Shown here: positions 61,674 to 64,000 of the stretch, piece after piece
Layout of the letters: every line of letters starts with the position of its first letter
How positions within the stretch are numbered: the stretch's first letter is position 1
Assembly: GCA_013396525.1 (NCBI GenBank)
Contig: VWYX01000772.1
Coordinates: 1 to 64,000, forward strand
Length of the DNA: 64,000 nt
Source: Chaetorhynchus papuensis
Lineage: Eukaryota > Chordata > Aves > Passeriformes > Rhipiduridae
Direction: 5' to 3'
The notes under the pieces: model-generated
What the model saw: only the letters and a program-made list of their open reading frames with translations
Database searches by the model: none
Told to the model about the DNA's origin: nothing
Position numbers and translations under genes: made by a program

Positions 61674-63544
61674 TAATTAAAGCATTAATGTTAAACATTA
61701 ACTTAGGTTAGTTAATATTAACAGCAGTGTCTCCATAGTTACGCTGACAACTCTGTCTCATATTGTTAGTTTTTCTCATGTATAATATTCCTAATGCTGT
61801 ATAAAGTATTTATAAATGTAGGTGGCAATGACATGATTCCAGGCTCTTAACTTTTGTAACATAAACCCATTTTCCTGAGGCCGAGGCCTGAAAGCAGCAC
61901 AGATGTATGTCTGAGCACAGCGTCTCTGCTGCCCTAGGAGCCTTTGTTTTCAGAACACCCTGATTGACCCACCACCCTTCATGGTTCACTGATTCACTTG
62001 ATAGATCAAGTTTAAACTAGTGCATATTAGCACATTTGTTAGTACTGGGGAACAGTTGGCCTTCCTGCTTTAGGCTGCTGGCTCGTTTCGAATGGAGCAG
62101 CCACGGAAAACAATAACAGAACACCAGTTAGGAGAGCCCCAAAAGGCTGCCAGACTGGGATCAGTTGCACACGGTAGTCAATGACATTGATTCATTCATA
62201 GAGATGTTGTTTAAAGACAATTAAAAGATTATTATTTAAAAACACTTTAAAGGAGCTTCGCAGTAATGTTGTGTGGAAGTTTCATCTGTGGCTGTTGCTG
62301 GATGTGCTTTCATTAAACTCAGTTGTTTGGTGCGTTCTAACCTGTCCAGTGCACACCAGGAATGATAAAGTAATAAATTTTGTCGTGATCATCCTTTCAT
62401 GTCAGTTGGCAATTATTTGTCACAAACCAAATCACTTCAGTAGTGTACCATCTCTGCTCAAAAGCTTTGTTTGCAAAAAAATATGTCTGTGAACGAAATA
62501 TTTTATCTCTCTAAAAAAGTAAATTGATATTCAAATAGTCATGGAGAGAATATTTTAATACTTTCATCCTGTGAATTCATTTTGTTCTTGAAAATCTTGC
62601 TAGGATTTATGTATTAGCTCTGATCTACTTTTCAGCAATAGCTGAAAATACATAATCATAAATGCAGTTTCTGTTTTAGAATTGTTTAATGAATGAATTT
62701 TTCTTAAAAAAAAATAATTTCAACCATTTCCTCAAAAATCTAGGATTTTTCCCCCCACCAACTGAAAAGTCTATTTTCTTTTGCCTACTTAGGATTTCTT
62801 TTGAAACTCTGTATTACCACTAGGGTTAAATTTTTGCATCTAATACTCAAAAACATTGAGGTGAGATAGTGATGTTTGCTTTTATCCCTTCACTTTTCTC
62901 CTGATGTCTGTTTCACCATACTGTAACTCACACTGTCTGGGTAACAGAATTTTTGACACTTCAGTTGCTTTCTCTTCTACAAACTGTTTCCTATTCTTTC
63001 CCCCTGCTTTATGCATTATATTCTTATATTTGTATGTTGTGGGGGGGGTGGTTTTGATTTGTTTTGTGTAAGTTTCAAGGTATACTTAGGTATCCATGAC
63101 TGAAGTCAGTTTTTATGGTTTTTTAGCTCTGGATGTTGGTGGGGGGTTGAGTATTAGGAGGAGCAGCTGATCACAGGTTCTTGTAAATAAGATAAGAAAC
63201 ATGACAGCACATTTATGAATTTGGTTAAATCTTTTCTCTTTTGAAACAGGAGTCCTTATTCTTAGTTTGCCATTTAATTTCTACTGATGCTTTAGGCAAA
63301 TGATAAAGTCACAGAAATAATTTTTTTGGTCTTAGTATTTTTATAACTTCTTAAAGACTGCAGCAATACCAGTTAGTAGATTTCAATTAAGACATTATTA
63401 TAACGCTTTTTTGGATGATTATTTATATGTATTAATACTCTTTGGGAGCTTTTGTTTAGTCTTCCTTGTTTATGTTGTAATTCCTGTAATAAGGAATTCC
63501 ACTGCAGTACATACCTGCAGTCCCTGTTAGCTGTTTCCAGAGAA

Positions 63545-64000
63545 TCTGGAATGGACCTCTGGAGATTATCTGTTCTAGCTTCCTGCTCAGGACAGGTGAG
63601 CTTCTAATAAAGATCACGTTGCTAAGAGCCATGTCCAGATAAGTTTTGAAAATCTCTCAGGATGGACAATGTCATCCGTGGCTTAGCCGCCCTCGTTGTG
63701 TAGGGCGATTTCCTTTATTTCACGCTGGGATATTCCTTGGGGCACTTGTGTCTGCTGCCTCTTTGTCCTTGCACCTGCAGGCAGCCTGGCTTGGTGGCCT
63801 GCTACTCCCACAGGAGATGCTTTAGGAAGACATTTGGATAGATTTTGTCCTTGAGGCTGCCACGGCCTCCTGCCTGTGCCTGCTCCAGCCCCTCGTCGTG
63901 GTCACAGTTCTCCGCTGGACTTGCTCCAGTTCATCTCTCTTGTGCTGGGGGCCTGACTGTGGACGCAGTTTTTTAGCTTCAGGCTCCAAAGGTGTTGAGA
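63545..64000 (-). mobile_element. Diverged CR1 LINE fragment, truncated by window end
   Basis: The + strand shows phrases of a reverse-oriented CR1 3' region: GGAATGGACCTCTGGAGATT, CTGCTCAGGACAGG, AGAGCCATGTCCAGATA, TTTGAAAATCTCTCAGGATGG, and, near the right edge, CCGCTGGACTTGCTCCAGTT, CTCTTGTGCTGGGGGCC and GGACGCAGTT. These follow the same order as in the CR1 consensus (reverse complement). Substitutions and small indels are frequent, so it is older than the 33.6-kb copy. It continues past the window. Confidence 0.85.

Larger units (their letters stand above)
58478..64000 (+). other. CERKL: CERKL intron 2 (5' part)
   Basis: Begins with a consensus donor GTAAGC and runs off the right edge. 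AT-rich, with no exon resembling the next CERKL coding segment. It contains a 20-bp palindrome at 61654 and a diverged CR1 at the right end. Confidence 0.85.

Overview
This is vertebrate nuclear DNA, most likely from a bird. The evidence is the presence of CR1-type LINE fragments with avian-style 3' ends, the absence of visible Alu/L1-like repeats, long AT-rich non-coding stretches broken by very GC-rich islands, and an assembly gap in a GC-rich first exon. Another sauropsid cannot be excluded from sequence alone.

Two genes can be supported, both on the + strand. NEUROD1 is complete: TATA promoter near 24.03 kb, a non-coding exon 1 ending at 24181, one intron to 25272, the whole 362-codon bHLH reading frame in exon 2 (25282-26370), and a long AT-rich 3' UTR to a poly(A) signal at 27821. 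CERKL (ceramide kinase-like) begins about 9 kb downstream. Its first exon (ending at 37081) lies in a CpG island and is interrupted by 162 N. Its second exon is 58235-58477, after a 21-kb intron, and the gene runs off the right edge. NEUROD1 followed by CERKL on the same strand is the order I recall in mammals, which supports both calls.

Layout: 1-20.9 kb is a gene-free upstream region with a GC-rich minisatellite (11325-11840) and an ancient CR1 remnant (15525-15720). 20.9-26.5 kb is a GC- and CpG-rich domain containing a purine/G-quadruplex tract and the NEUROD1 promoter, intron and CDS. 26.4-27.84 kb is the 3' UTR. 27.87-28.27 kb is a separate CpG-rich patch. 28.3-36.3 kb is intergenic with one CR1 and a 20-bp tandem repeat. 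36.4-64 kb is CERKL, with mostly unremarkable intron sequence holding CR1 remnants, a GT microsatellite and several perfect inverted repeats.

I see no operon, phage, CRISPR, tRNA, rRNA or intact mobile element, and no clear sign of a wholly new system. The most interesting observations are: substitutions in the NEUROD1 C-terminus that remove a serine matching the known CaMKII site; two perfect or near-perfect hairpins in CERKL intron 1; an isolated CpG island just past the NEUROD1 poly(A) site; and a 395-codon open frame overlapping NEUROD1 that is probably a GC artefact. Both genes matter to photoreceptors and neurons (NEUROD1 in neuronal and endocrine differentiation, CERKL in retinal degeneration), but I infer no shared regulation beyond proximity.
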